Part shown: piece by piece, positions 1 to 4,036 of the stretch
Position numbering within the stretch: the first letter of the stretch is position 1
How the letters are laid out: each line of letters opens with the position of its first letter
DNA from: an uncultured Oscillospiraceae bacterium
GTDB lineage: Bacteria > Bacillota > Clostridia > Oscillospirales > Acutalibacteraceae
Assembly (NCBI GenBank): GCA_902478605.1
Contig: CABSLQ010000108.1
Location: 1 to 5,253 of the forward strand
DNA: 5,253 nt
Direction: 5' to 3'
The notes under the pieces: model-generated
Told to the model about the DNA's origin: nothing
The model's database searches: none
The model's input: only the letters and a program-made list of their open reading frames with translations
Position numbers and translations under genes: made by a program

Positions 1-302
1 TCCAGGCCATGAAAGCCATGTTTGCCGGGTTCGGCTTTGAAACCGAGTCCCCGGCAGTGCTGGTGCTCCGCACAGCCCTGTTCGGCACCCTGCTCATTTT
101 TTCACGGGACGTCTGCGACATCGGCCTCTCTATTGGGAAAAAGGTGATCGACCTGGTGGGGATTCCCACCAGTGTCGCCCTCACCTTCCCGGACGCCAGC
201 TATTTCACCGGTGTGGGCGCCAGCTGGCTGCTGGTCATCATCATCGGTTTCATCCTGGGTTTCCAGGTTATCAAGCTGTTTTTCGAGGTGGCGGAACGGT
301 AA
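1..302 (+). CDS. TrbL/VirB6-like conjugal transfer membrane protein, partial, probably C-terminally truncated
   Basis: The frame is already open at the left edge (residues Q-A precede the first Met at 9), so this is the 3' part of a longer gene whose 5' end lies outside. The visible ~99 residues contain two hydrophobic segments: about residues 16-33 from Met 9 (a stretch with VLVLRTALFGTLLIF) and about 71-92 (SWLLVIIIGFILGFQVIKLFF). This pattern and the FFEVAER motif resemble the central part of the TrbL/VirB6-type polytopic proteins of the type IV secretion channel in Firmicutes ICEs. From memory of that family, the chain normally continues after FFEVAER (often YVV...) through several more membrane segments. 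Here TAA follows at once at 300-302. The stop therefore suggests truncation by an insertion, deletion or element boundary. The family call rests on recognition, not a search. The gene is transcribed away from the genes on the right. Confidence 0.6.
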   Translation, partial: QAMKAMFAGFGFETESPAVLVLRTALFGTLLIFSRDVCDIGLSIGKKVIDLVGIPTSVALTFPDASYFTGVGASWLLVIIIGFILGFQVIKLFFEVAER

Positions 303-355
303 AACAAAAAAAGACCGGCCTTCAACTCATCTCATGATGAGTGAAAGCCGGCCTT
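303..355 (-). terminator. Rho-independent terminator, minus-oriented (possibly bidirectional)
   Basis: A hairpin of about 21 positions pairs 311-331 with 336-355 around a 4-base loop (332-335), with one small internal mismatch. Read on the minus strand, the stem runs into seven T's (312 to 306), then G and four more T's. Most of the non-Watson-Crick positions become G-U pairs only in minus-strand RNA, which supports minus as the working direction. On the plus strand the following sequence is only moderately T-rich (CTTCTTTCGTT), so it could also weakly end the conjugation transcript. It begins right after that gene's stop codon. Confidence 0.72.
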
Positions 356-416
356 CTTTCGTTGTTACCGGTTGGATTTTCCTGGCTGTTGGTTTCCGCC
401 CTTCGGGACAAAAACC

Positions 417-510
417 GAAAAAGGCCGGATCAACCCCCGGGTGGGGATTCATCCGACCTTTTAACTCAAACCAAGGCTTGCAGAGAAGCCATTACCTCAA
501 ACCTAACAGC
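417..510 (-). ncRNA. Predicted small terminated RNA (~94 nt), unknown function
   Basis: A near-consensus minus-strand promoter (517-545) would start a transcript near 510. About 50 nt later it meets a strong intrinsic terminator, whose T-run ends at 418. The transcript would contain a small 5-bp hairpin (GGCTT/AAGCC, about 475-490) followed by the terminator hairpin. The only open frame inside is eight codons (492 to 466) with a poorly placed Shine-Dalgarno, so a non-coding or leader-type RNA is more likely than a protein. I recognise no known RNA family. The transcript is inferred from promoter plus terminator only. Alternatives are an attenuated leader whose downstream gene has been lost, or an antisense or regulatory RNA of the element. 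Confidence 0.45.
418..462 (-). terminator. Rho-independent terminator of the predicted small RNA
   Basis: Positions 419-438 pair with 443-462 around a 4-base loop (439-442), with one mismatch (431/450). On the minus strand the stem ends in a five-T run (422 to 418) and further T's follow at 414-410. Two positions (425/456 and 434/447) pair only as G-U in minus-strand RNA and would be mismatches in plus-strand RNA, which supports a minus-strand terminator. Confidence 0.72.
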
Positions 511-514
511 ACAT

Positions 515-535
515 ACACTATACCATATATTGTGT
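515..535. promoter_or_regulatory. Candidate operator: imperfect palindrome over the minus-strand promoter
   Basis: The 21-bp site has the form ACACnATA-n5-TATnGTGT, so 7 positions of each arm are perfectly matched. It covers the -10 box and part of the spacer of the minus-strand promoter, so a dimeric protein bound here would block RNA polymerase. The XRE regulator encoded 200 bp away is the obvious candidate, by proximity only. AT-rich promoter sequence can produce such symmetry by chance. Confidence 0.4.
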
Positions 536-545
536 TTTCTGTCAA
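517..545 (-). promoter_or_regulatory. Sigma-70/SigA-type promoter, minus strand
   Basis: The -35 box is TTGACA (545 to 540), exactly consensus. The spacer is 17 bp, and the -10 box is TATAGT (522 to 517), five of six consensus bases. The expected start is near 510. It points towards the predicted small RNA and away from the XRE promoter. Confidence 0.75.
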
Positions 546-610
546 TGGATTCTCTGTATTTTGCGCTCTGTTCTTAAAACTTTCCGAGGAAAAATATTGG
601 CTTCTAAAAT

Positions 611-639
611 TTGACATAGGGAAAAACAGCCGATATACT
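611..639 (+). promoter_or_regulatory. Sigma-70/SigA-type promoter of the XRE gene
   Basis: The -35 box is TTGACA (611-616), exactly consensus. The spacer is 17 bp and the -10 box is TATACT (634-639), five of six consensus bases. The expected start is near 646, giving a leader of about 90 nt before the XRE start codon at 736. It is divergent from the minus-strand promoter, with about 65 bp between the two -35 boxes. Confidence 0.8.
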
Positions 640-657
640 GGTAGTGCGTCCTTTTTT

Positions 658-702
658 GAGGGGCACGGCTTTAAGGGATTGGGCCGTGTCCCTCGCTTTT
701 TA
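658..702 (+). terminator. Intrinsic terminator/attenuator in the XRE leader
   Basis: A 12-bp stem (658-669 with 683-694) encloses a 13-base loop and is followed by GC and five T's (697-701). One pair is G-U in plus-strand RNA and would be a C-A mismatch on the other strand, so the hairpin works on the plus strand. It begins only about 12 nt after the predicted start site and ends 34 nt before the XRE start codon. Expression of the regulator from this promoter would therefore need read-through, or the promoter also makes a short RNA of about 55 nt. Confidence 0.65.
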
Positions 703-735
703 GTGCGGAAATTGCATCCATTAGGAGGGATTCTT

Positions 736-1053
736 ATGGACAAAAACAAGCAGAAAAAAAGGACGGCATTGGGGAACCGGCTGCGGACACTGCGCCGGTG
801 TAACGGGATGACACAGCGGGAAGTCGCCGCACGGCTTCATCTGGATCGTTCAAGCTACGCCTACTATGAAACCGGGAAAACGGAACCGGATCTGCATACC
901 TTGAGCGAGATCGCGGGCATATTCCAGGTGTCCACGGACTATTTGCTGGGCAGAGGGGAGTACACTGTTCCGATACAGGGCATCCGGTGGCTGCCTATAC
1001 CGGCCTCTCCTGCTGCCGGCGAACCGAATGAAAAAGCGCCGCCCGATCCATAA
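736..1053 (+). CDS. XRE-family helix-turn-helix transcriptional regulator
   Basis: A 105-residue DNA-binding protein of the lambda Cro/C1 (HTH_3) type, probably a dimeric cytoplasmic repressor. After a basic N-terminus (MDKNKQKKRT), the five-helix HTH domain covers about residues 12-66. The helix-turn-helix is at MTQREVAARLHLDRSSYAYY, and the typical ETGKTEPDLHTLSEIAGIFQVSTDYLLGR block follows. The last ~37 residues form a Pro/Ala-rich tail (ending NEKAPPDP) with no recognisable domain. The start at 736 is fixed by AGGAGGG at 723-729, 6 nt upstream, and by the domain beginning just after it; the frame is open further upstream but without family resemblance there. Its own promoter and leader terminator lie upstream. 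The 3' end overlaps a terminator that serves the convergent toxin-antitoxin operon. Likely targets are the divergent promoters at 515-640, which is inference. Confidence 0.9.
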   Translation: MDKNKQKKRTALGNRLRTLRRCNGMTQREVAARLHLDRSSYAYYETGKTEPDLHTLSEIAGIFQVSTDYLLGRGEYTVPIQGIRWLPIPASPAAGEPNEKAPPDP

Positions 1054-1068
1054 AGTCAGGCGACGCTT
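1031..1068 (-). terminator. Intrinsic terminator of the MNT/HEPN operon, inside the XRE 3' end
   Basis: A 12-bp stem pairs 1034-1045 with 1057-1068 around an 11-base loop. On the minus strand it ends in a five-T run (1035 to 1031). Two positions (1039/1063 and 1044/1058) are C-A mismatches in plus-strand RNA but G-U pairs in minus-strand RNA, so the hairpin is specific for minus-strand transcripts. It starts 5 nt after the HEPN stop codon and overlaps the last codons and stop of the convergent XRE gene. Confidence 0.75.
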
Positions 1069-1072
1069 GGCG

Positions 1073-1471
1073 TTATGTGGATTTAGGGTACTGGGTAAGC
1101 AGATAGGCTTCGACGATCCGGACGAACTGCTGCGCATTGTGAAACTGTTCCTCGACTTCTTCTTTAGAAATCAGGTAAAAATCGTCGTAGTCGCTGCCCT
1201 GACGGATCTCCACCAGCGCCTCGATGATGGGCGACAGTTCTTTCGGCAGAAGGCCGGATTTGATGTATTCCCGGCGGAATTCCGCGATAATCCCGGAGTG
1301 CTTCTTGGAATCGAAGCCCTGCAAAGCCAGCACTGCCCGCATAGCGGCAAACACCGCATAATAGGAACGGTTCGCCACCGTCTTGTAATCACCCAGCTTC
1401 AGGATTTCCTCCGCAAAGGCCAGGCGTTCCTTGGCGATTTGCAGCCGCGTTTTGGACAGATCGATTTGCAT
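1073..1471 (-). CDS. HEPN-domain protein, putative toxin of an MNT/HEPN toxin-antitoxin pair
   Basis: The product has 132 residues when started at ATG 1471, the usual size for the HEPN family (PF05168 type), an all-helical fold. Seen directly: DLSKTRLQIAKERLAFAEEIL (first helix), then NRSYYAVFAAMRAVLAL at residues 34-50, then SKKHSGII (55-62), then SDYDDFY (93-99). HEPN toxins are typically RNases that use an Rx4-6H motif. Here the Arg (R35) is present but the position that is often His in R-x6-H versions of this block is Ala (A42), so catalytic competence is uncertain. The gene follows the MNT antitoxin gene with a 1-nt gap. Alternatively it starts at in-frame TTG 1483, which is 9 nt from a good AAGGAGG and would overlap the MNT end by 11 nt. 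A promoter and a terminator enclose the pair. In characterised pairs the MNT partner adenylylates the HEPN protein to silence it; extending that here is inference. Confidence 0.85.
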   Translation of the reverse strand: MQIDLSKTRLQIAKERLAFAEEILKLGDYKTVANRSYYAVFAAMRAVLALQGFDSKKHSGIIAEFRREYIKSGLLPKELSPIIEALVEIRQGSDYDDFYLISKEEVEEQFHNAQQFVRIVEAYLLTQYPKST

Positions 1472-1472
1472 A

Positions 1473-1814
1473 TCAGACGGCAAGAGGAACACCCTCCTTC
1501 CGGACATTCTGATAGAACGGCACCGCGTCGAGATACTTTTCAAAGGTGTCGGTATCCTTGAGGGTTACGGTGACGACGACATCATACTCCAGCCCCAGAT
1601 CGCTGGTGGCCTTCAGAAACGGCTTCTTGTACGCTGCGAGCTTTTCCCGCGGCACGTCGGCCAGCACCAGGATGTCCACGTCCGATTCCGCGTCATAATC
1701 CCCCCGGGCATAGGAGCCATAGAGGTAGGCGCCGCGAAGCCGGTCGCCCAAAGCCGTCCTGGCCGTGGCGGCTACTCTGTCCAAAATTGCCTTGAGTTGG
1801 TTTTCCGTACACAT
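1473..1814 (-). CDS. MNT-type minimal nucleotidyltransferase, putative antitoxin
   Basis: This is a 113-residue nucleotidyltransferase of the DNA polymerase beta superfamily (NTP_transf_2). The signature is clear: G33-S34-x10-D45-x-D47 (GSYARGDYDAESDVD), the two metal-binding carboxylates of the active site. A third acidic residue follows at D78 in the LEYDVVV strand. MNT proteins next to HEPN genes act as antitoxins that transfer AMP to the HEPN toxin, and all the residues for that chemistry are present. The start at ATG 1814 has AAGGAGG at 1830-1824 with a 9-nt spacer. The frame is open to 1883, but the extra 23 residues would run through the promoter and are rejected. The gene is first in a two-gene operon; its end carries the ribosome binding site of the HEPN gene, so the two are likely translationally coupled. 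A promoter lies immediately upstream. Confidence 0.9.
   Translation of the reverse strand: MCTENQLKAILDRVAATARTALGDRLRGAYLYGSYARGDYDAESDVDILVLADVPREKLAAYKKPFLKATSDLGLEYDVVVTVTLKDTDTFEKYLDAVPFYQNVRKEGVPLAV
1493..1499 (-). promoter_or_regulatory. Shine-Dalgarno that bears on the HEPN start
   Basis: AAGGAGG (1499 to 1493) lies inside the end of the MNT gene. It is 9 nt from an in-frame TTG (1483-1481) but 21 nt from the ATG at 1471. Either the HEPN protein starts at TTG with four extra residues (TTG read as Met, then PSD), or the ATG is used by coupling to MNT translation, which stops 1 nt before it. Confidence 0.55.
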
Positions 1815-1839
1815 GGCGCACAGCCTCCTTTCTAATGAT

Positions 1840-1868
1840 AGTATATACAATTTGGCAAAAAGATTCAA
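1840..1868 (-). promoter_or_regulatory. Promoter of the MNT/HEPN operon
   Basis: The -35 box is TTGAAT (1868 to 1863), four of six consensus bases. The spacer is 17 bp and the -10 box is TATACT (1845 to 1840), five of six. The expected start near 1833 leaves a leader of about 19 nt carrying the MNT ribosome binding site. An 8-bp perfect palindrome (GTATATAC, 1841-1848) overlaps the -10 box and could take part in autoregulation. The promoter sits in the 65-bp gap after the VWA gene. Confidence 0.6.
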
Positions 1869-1879
1869 GGGAGTGTACG

Positions 1880-3430
1880 TCAAGATGTCTTGCGATCCAG
1901 AAGCTGTACGGCGATGTTATCCTCTGTCAGCTCCTTCGTCCGGAAAATCCGGTCGCAGAAGGGTTCCAGTGTTTTCCCGCAGGCATTGTCCTTGTCCAGC
2001 AGGATGCCGGTCATCGCCGCCCGCTGCCGGCGCAGCGTTTCCCGGAACTCTTTGGTAAATTCGTCCGTCAGTTCGGATTCCCCGTCGGTGATGATGGTGA
2101 TGTCGGCGTTTTCAAAGCCGTTTTGCAGCAGCCGCATCGCTTCCTTCAGCGGCCTTTCAAAATTGGTGCCGCCATTGAAAAAATGTTCCGCGGCCCGGAG
2201 AATATCCGCCGTCTGGTAATGTCCCGGTTCAAACAGGTCGGTCTTTGTCGCTGTCGAAAAATGCACCAGGGCGAACTTCCGCCGTCCCCTGGCGGCCACG
2301 TCCAGCAGGGCCAGGGCGATGGCTTTCGCCCACCCTGCCATAAGACGGGTGGAGGAGCTTTCGTCGAGCAGGACAATCATGTCCCCCTCGCCTTTGGTAA
2401 GCGCCTCCCGTTTCCGGTATTGCATAAGCCCTTTCTGCTGGAACCGGCGCATAAACAAGAATTCCGTTTCAGGCGTACCCAGCAGCGCCAGCTCCGAGGC
2501 CAGGCAGGAATGGATGTCGCTGCCGAACCCGATGTCATATTTCTCACCCCGGCCGTAGGCAAAGCTGTTTTGGCGTTTGGCCGCCAGGATCTCCCGGTAC
2601 CGGCCGAGATAGGCGGCGATCTTCTGAAGCATTTCGCTGTTTCGGACATAGTTCAGGAGTTCCCGGTTGGCCGGTGTGTTCTTCATCTCGCCGCTGCCGT
2701 CACCCCAGGCTTGCAGGATAGAGCCGGTCTGCCGCGCCGCTTCCAGCGCCGCATCGAGGGCGGAGCCGATGTACACAATCACCGCCCGGATATAGCGGAC
2801 AGCCCCTTCCTCCACCTTTTTACGCAGGTCGGCGTTCTGGGAGGCTTTGCGGAAAATCCGGTTATACAGATAAAGGAGCTTGCGGGGCGGGACACCGGCC
2901 GCGCCCGAAAGGAGCCGGTCGAGCTCCACCGTCAGCGCCTGTTCCTGCTCCGTGAGCTTGTGGATAACCGGCTGGAACTGCCGTTGCGGGATCTCCAGGG
3001 TGATTTCAGCCATGGACTGCCGCAGGGAGCGGCAGAAGGCGGCCGCCGCGTTGTATGCGGGATATTCCCTGCTTTCACACAGGGATTTCAGCTCCGCATA
3101 CCGGTCATCCCGCAGCACGCTGTCCAGGATCGGCTTGTTGTACAGCCGTTCCCGCTGGAAAACCGCGTCCTTGTCCCGCTGCCGCAGGGCAGGGGAATAT
3201 AGCGCCGTGAACAAATCCGGGCAGAGCGTTTCAAAACGGGGACCGTTTTCCCCGGGAAGTTCTTGCGGCGTGCCTTCATCTTCGGCAGCAAAGCCCCGGT
3301 AAATCAAATCGGACAGGCGGGTGGATTCCAGCAGAAGGCCGGTGACGGGTTCCCGCTGGTTCAGCCGGTGTTCCGTCAGCCAGTCCGCTGCCTTGTCCAA
3401 ATGGGCGGGAGAACGAAAAAAATCTCTCAT
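1880..3430 (-). CDS. ViaA-like von Willebrand factor type A domain protein
   Basis: A 516-residue cytoplasmic protein with a long, mostly helical N-terminal half (about 1-340) and a C-terminal VWA domain (about 350-500). The MIDAS metal site is complete: D356-x-S358-x-S360 (DESSS), T422 (GGTNF) and D449 (ITDGE). Before it, the block GSDIHSCLASELALL (303-317) and FMRRFQQKGLMQY (326-338) matches the region just before the VWA domain in ViaA. ViaA-type proteins partner MoxR/RavA AAA+ ATPases in chaperone-like remodelling, and such an ATPase is encoded two genes upstream. Start choice: ATG 3430 has GGAGGA at 3443-3438 with a 7-nt spacer; in-frame ATGs at 3445 and 3463 lack good sites. The canonical ViaA motif DTSGS is DESSS here, which keeps all metal ligands. 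The substrate is unknown. Last gene of the operon; no terminator is visible before the next promoter. Confidence 0.88.
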   Translation of the reverse strand: MRDFFRSPAHLDKAADWLTEHRLNQREPVTGLLLESTRLSDLIYRGFAAEDEGTPQELPGENGPRFETLCPDLFTALYSPALRQRDKDAVFQRERLYNKPILDSVLRDDRYAELKSLCESREYPAYNAAAAFCRSLRQSMAEITLEIPQRQFQPVIHKLTEQEQALTVELDRLLSGAAGVPPRKLLYLYNRIFRKASQNADLRKKVEEGAVRYIRAVIVYIGSALDAALEAARQTGSILQAWGDGSGEMKNTPANRELLNYVRNSEMLQKIAAYLGRYREILAAKRQNSFAYGRGEKYDIGFGSDIHSCLASELALLGTPETEFLFMRRFQQKGLMQYRKREALTKGEGDMIVLLDESSSTRLMAGWAKAIALALLDVAARGRRKFALVHFSTATKTDLFEPGHYQTADILRAAEHFFNGGTNFERPLKEAMRLLQNGFENADITIITDGESELTDEFTKEFRETLRRQRAAMTGILLDKDNACGKTLEPFCDRIFRTKELTEDNIAVQLLDRKTS

Positions 3431-3437
3431 GAGGTAT

Positions 3438-3443
3438 TCCTCC
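3438..3443 (-). promoter_or_regulatory. Shine-Dalgarno that sets the VWA start
   Basis: GGAGGA (3443 to 3438) precedes ATG 3430 by 7 nt and selects this start over the upstream in-frame ATGs at 3445 and 3463. The site overlaps the codons that follow the ATG at 3445. Confidence 0.65.
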
Positions 3444-3475
3444 ATACAGTCGGTCGATACCATGTTGATAAAGGG

Positions 3476-3515
3476 GCGGTCTTCCCGGACAGGCGCGTAC
3501 CTGCCCGGGAACCGC
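3476..3515 (-). repeat. Large imperfect inverted repeat (hairpin) between ssb and the VWA gene
   Basis: On the minus strand a 12-position stem (TTCCCGGGCAGG against CCTGTCCGGGAA, one G-U pair) encloses a 6-base loop. It extends by five more pairs (GCGGT/ACCGC) after a 2-nt bulge, spanning 40 bp. No T-run follows, so it is not a standard terminator. The single odd pair is G-U only in minus-strand RNA, fitting a role in the operon mRNA such as stability, processing or dampened read-through into the VWA gene. A protein-binding DNA palindrome is the alternative. Confidence 0.55.
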
Positions 3516-3524
3516 GGTCATTCG

Positions 3525-3995
3525 TCAGCCAGGGAAAGGCGGGAACCCGTCGAAATCGCTGTCGTCGATGATCTCCTCAAAATCGTTAGCCCCGCCAACC
3601 GCAGGCGTCGAAAAATCCGGTTCAAATCCCGGCGCGGCCGCCGCAGCGGTGGCCGGGGCGGCCTCCCGCTGCTCGTTTTTGCTGTCGCCGAAGAACACAT
3701 TGTCCGCGATGATCTCCACCGCCTTGCGCTCGTTGCCCTGCTTGTCTGTGAATTTCCGGGTTTCCAGCCGCCCGTCCACCGTGACGAGGGAGCCTTTGGA
3801 AAAATATTTGGTGACAAACTCGGCGGTATTCCGCCAGGCGACCACATCAAAAAAATCGGTGTCCCGTTCTCCGTTGCCGTTTTTGTAGTTGCGCTGGTTG
3901 GCGATGGAGAAGCTGGTGACGGATATGTTGCTCTGGGTGGTACGCAGTTCAGGATCGCGGGTCATTCTTCCGGTGATCGTGATTCTGTTCAGCAT
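3525..3995 (-). CDS. ssb: Single-stranded DNA-binding protein
   Basis: The product is a 156-residue SSB that coats single-stranded DNA as a tetramer during replication, repair and, on mobile elements, conjugative transfer. The OB fold covers about residues 1-105: MLNRITITGRMTRDPELR at the start, then TSFSIANQRNY, DFFDVVAWRNTAEFVTKYFSKGSLVTVDGRLETRKF with conserved W54, and VEIIADNVFFG. A low-complexity Ala/Pro linker follows (112-122), then an acidic tail (DFEEIIDDSDFDGF). The extreme C-terminus is FPPFPG rather than the usual acidic tip ending exactly in PF, so the partner-binding peptide is altered by two extra residues. The start at 3995 has AAAGAGGT with an 8-nt spacer. It sits 41 nt after the RavA-like ATPase gene and 94 nt before the VWA gene, all in one direction, with no clear promoter of its own. 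Presumably an element-encoded second SSB. Confidence 0.95.
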   Translation of the reverse strand: MLNRITITGRMTRDPELRTTQSNISVTSFSIANQRNYKNGNGERDTDFFDVVAWRNTAEFVTKYFSKGSLVTVDGRLETRKFTDKQGNERKAVEIIADNVFFGDSKNEQREAAPATAAAAAPGFEPDFSTPAVGGANDFEEIIDDSDFDGFPPFPG

Positions 3996-4036
3996 AGTTT
4001 TGTACCTCTTTCGTTTTTATTTTGGATTTCTAAAAG

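Larger units (their letters stand above)
303..735. other. 433-bp gene-free regulatory region
   Basis: No convincing protein gene lies between the stop of the conjugation gene and the XRE start. The stretch contains two minus-oriented terminators, a minus-strand promoter with a candidate operator, a plus-strand promoter and a plus-oriented leader terminator, each listed separately. The part around 515-640 is clearly AT-richer than the flanking genes. The open frames crossing it (341-577 plus, 492-749 minus) have no ribosome binding site or family resemblance. Confidence 0.7.

Noticed and set aside
466..492. Eight-codon minus-strand frame (MASLQALV) inside the predicted small RNA, possibly a leader peptide
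   Set aside because: The purine-rich GAGG is almost adjacent to the ATG, too close to be a good ribosome site, and no downstream minus-strand gene remains for it to control.
172..735. Open frame continuing upstream of the XRE start, giving a 293-residue protein
   Set aside because: The upstream part runs out of frame through the conjugation gene, two terminators and two promoters, and shows no family resemblance. A strong ribosome site and the HTH domain fix the start at 736.
492..749. 85-codon minus-strand open frame over the regulatory region
   Set aside because: It spans the divergent promoters and the XRE leader hairpin, has no ribosome site, and resembles no family.
1028..1835. Plus-strand open frames over the toxin-antitoxin pair
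   Set aside because: They are shadows of the MNT and HEPN genes, which carry the conserved motifs on the minus strand.
1835..3202. 455-codon plus-strand open frame
   Set aside because: It lies antisense to the VWA gene, whose domain, MIDAS motif and ribosome site are clear. The plus-strand product is rich in Arg/Pro/Gly and matches nothing.
3431..3463. Longer VWA protein starting at ATG 3463 or 3445
   Set aside because: Neither ATG has a good Shine-Dalgarno, while ATG 3430 has GGAGGA at 7 nt. The added residues look unrelated to the family.
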